Shown here in pieces: positions 63,201-64,000 of a stretch of DNA of 64,000 bases. The translations under genes were made by a program, and so were the position numbers. The notes beneath the pieces are model-generated. The model was not told the DNA's origin and searched no databases. It worked only from the letters and a program-made list of their open reading frames with translations. Numbering within the stretch: position 1 is the stretch's first letter; every line of letters starts with the position of its first letter. Source of the DNA: Bacteroidota bacterium (GTDB lineage Bacteria; Bacteroidota; Bacteroidia; Bacteroidales; UBA10428); contig JAEZZA010000002.1 in assembly GCA_023442525.1 (NCBI GenBank), forward strand, positions 1 through 64,000. The letters run 5' to 3'.

Positions 63201-64000
63201 ACCGTCGGAACTTGTTTCAAACATAACCGGTGACAATTCTATTCAACTTCTTTGGAAAGATAATTCAACTGATGAATCCGGATTTATCATCGAAAGAAAG
63301 TCATATTCATGGTATTATTCTGCAATTGATACGCTCGGTGTGGATATACACGAATATGAGGATACCGACGTTAAGGACGGGATAGGATATACCTATAGGA
63401 TTAAGGCATATAATTCTTCAGGCGAGTCAGAGTTTTCTAATGAAGTATCCGATTCAATTGCTTCCGGTGTAATAAATCTGGCTAAAGGAAAAAAAGTTTC
63501 TCAATCAAGTACCTTATATAGCGGTTATGCAGAGCGCGCAATTGATCAAAACACAGACGGCATATGGATGAATCATTCGGTTACCCATACACGTGAGGAA
63601 TCCAATCCTTGGTGGGAAATTGATCTTGGGAAGATAAGCAATATCACTTCAATATCTATCTGGAATCGGACAGACTGCTGTAAATCAAGGTTAACAGATT
63701 TTTACTTAATGGTCAGTGAAATTCCTTTTGGAACGAATAGCTTAAATTCACTAATTAATGATCCCGGAATATGGTTCATGCTCTTTAACAAGTTTCCGGA
63801 TCCGTCAGTTACGACAACGATTAACCGGACAGGCAGATATGTCAGAATTCAACTTGTTGGAAGTGGTCCTCTTAGCCTGGCAGAAGTCATTATTAACGGC
63901 ACGACTGTCACTACTCCAATTGCAGAAAATATTGTTTTAGGTAAAAATGTTGAACAAATTAATGATGCCTATGGAGGTATTCCAGAAAGAGCTATAGATA
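60220..64000 (+). CDS. Secreted GH2 glycosidase with malectin-like, discoidin and Fn3 modules (partial)
   Basis: The frame is open from ATG 60220 to the end of the window (at least 1260 residues), so the gene is truncated by the window edge. A signal peptide (FFSFALLSFG) is followed by the GH2 sugar-binding domain (about 25-190, LPHTWNAEDGYY), a linker Ig-like domain, and the TIM barrel. The acid/base Glu419 lies in FWGLFNEI and the nucleophile Glu504 in GISEYGG. A malectin-like region (about 700-830) follows, then an F5/8 type C domain (about 845-985), Fn3 (about 990-1080), a second F5/8 type C (about 1086-1235) and the start of a third. It acts on beta-linked galactosides or similar sugars, outside the cytoplasm. 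Confidence 0.9.
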   Translation, partial: MKSYKVPFLTCLFFSFALLSFGQIREITDLNNWKFFLNPAQQASSPSYDDSRWPSVNLPHTWNAEDGYYSDYFKGTGWYRKKIVIPSSFSGKRIYLKFEHANLVAQLYVNGNNIGTHEGGYASFIFDITSKLNIGTENTFAVKVDNSVDGKIAPLSGDFTFFGGITGNVQMIATNNVNICLEDYASPGIYITQTNVTKSQSTIDIKVLLDNHTLQMKSVSVELKITRNDQTSVAFDQKTVTILPNTLKEPVLFNAAISNPILWDAKNNPYLYSVIVTLKEANTILDQVSQPLGIRYFEIRQDSGFFLNGKQYPLYGLNLHEDRPGKGRAISDDDRLEDLNMINEIGATFLRLSHYQHGAFTYDFADKNGLILWTEIPLIDHINTTDPDYFRSNIKNQLRELIRQNYNHPSVCFWGLFNEILNQTGPNPISLITELNDLAKTEDPGRHTVAANNKPDYPVNVSNITDLISHNRYYGWYYGITADLQSWIDQVKPASNGIPVGISEYGGGASIFHHELNPEMPGVLKQSWHPEELQNEIHEGYWKIIKKNPFLWQTTAWVAFDFISHKKIDGDKVGINDKGLVSHDRTTKKDAYYFYKSQWTKHPLIYITSRRFKQRPTGNTYIKVYSNCDSVEVQVNDKSLGYKKSVDGIFKWENIGLDKGVNYIKARSFSDEEYIADSCIWIYGGLPTEPEIKINFSRIGSLNPSGYIADNGLKFPHQENNLTFGWNIDNTANSRDRNMFDNKLYDTFNHLQKSGTNYIWEIILNNGLYYLELVAGDPLFFDSHHKIIAENRVILDGVPDHSKMWIYSGDTVSVSDGRLTISAATDALNSKINFLQITRIDSVNLSSDKKVKQSSILYNGIAERAIDGNTDGKWTNGSVIHTDYDANAWWEMDLGKIHTISSIEIWDRTDNCCNNRLSDFYLIASSDPFVSQDLNETLSQQNIWFQHQMSSPEPNMAFPVNRSGQYIRIQLNKTNNLNLAEVIVNGHIQLPPKSPSELVSNITGDNSIQLLWKDNSTDESGFIIERKSYSWYYSAIDTLGVDIHEYEDTDVKDGIGYTYRIKAYNSSGESEFSNEVSDSIASGVINLAKGKKVSQSSTLYSGYAERAIDQNTDGIWMNHSVTHTREESNPWWEIDLGKISNITSISIWNRTDCCKSRLTDFYLMVSEIPFGTNSLNSLINDPGIWFMLFNKFPDPSVTTTINRTGRYVRIQLVGSGPLSLAEVIINGTTVTTPIAENIVLGKNVEQINDAYGGIPERAID

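Overview
The window looks like a chromosomal segment of a Bacteroidota bacterium, most likely an anaerobic member of the Bacteroidales/Marinilabiliales group (inference). The signs are a secreted protein with a type IX secretion (T9SS) sorting domain, a TonB-dependent receptor with a carboxypeptidase-regulatory-like domain, an HU-CCDC81/SPOR protein, promoter boxes of the form TAnnTTTG, and a tRNA gene that does not encode CCA.

Left end (1-7.7 kb): after a palindromic repeat and a small GIY-YIG nuclease gene there is a compact integrative element of about 6.9 kb (458-7376). It is bounded by a 15-bp direct repeat (TAGTAGCGGGGGCAG) whose right copy is the 3' end of an initiator tRNA-fMet gene on the minus strand. 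It carries a tyrosine integrase, an excisionase-like HTH protein, a VRR-NUC-like nuclease, a candidate replication protein followed by two families of 12-bp iterons and an AT-rich stretch, several small unknown proteins, a packaging-associated small protein and a short terminase-small-subunit-like protein. It has no capsid, portal, large terminase or relaxase gene. This is the content expected of a phage satellite (PICI-like), and it is the most interesting object in the window. Nearly identical 20-bp repeats inside each end look like integrase arm sites. Just right of the element, two degenerate tRNA-fMet copies in a 100-bp tandem repeat lie between the only clear promoter and the intact tRNA.

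7.9-33.6 kb: a surface-polysaccharide (capsule/O-antigen) region. It holds an SLBB-rich export protein, a Wzz-like chain-length protein, a Wzx flippase, a Wzy-like polymerase, four glycosyltransferases, a secreted propeller-like lipoprotein, a reductase/epimerase, a WecA/WbpL-type initiating transferase, a Wzi homologue and a WbpM-type 4,6-dehydratase. Then come a GtrB-like and an ArnT-like glycosyltransferase, a SagB-type nitroreductase, an HU/SPOR protein, and a sugar-nucleotide operon (aminotransferase, WbpD-like acetyltransferase, GalE, RfbB). The middle of the cluster (about 10.6-19.7 kb) is visibly AT-richer than its flanks, as expected for an exchangeable serotype cassette.

33.7-46.8 kb: mostly housekeeping genes: glmS, a half-length glycogen-synthase-like protein, a cyclase, a SiaC-like protein, a ureohydrolase-like protein lacking metal ligands, topA, a class A penicillin-binding protein, radA, rfaE2/hldE-C, panD and panC.

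46.9-60.0 kb: a phosphate-starvation region with a TonB receptor, a T9SS cargo protein, phoR-phoB, a phosphate-selective porin, pstS-pstC-pstA-pstB and phoU. Three sites with repeats 11 bp apart around TAACATT (upstream of the TonB gene, of phoB and of the porin gene) look like PhoB operators and tie the region into one regulon. The PstC protein carries an unusual insertion with four (Q/K)PETYG repeats. The window ends inside a large secreted GH2 glycosidase with discoidin-like modules (60220 to beyond 64000).
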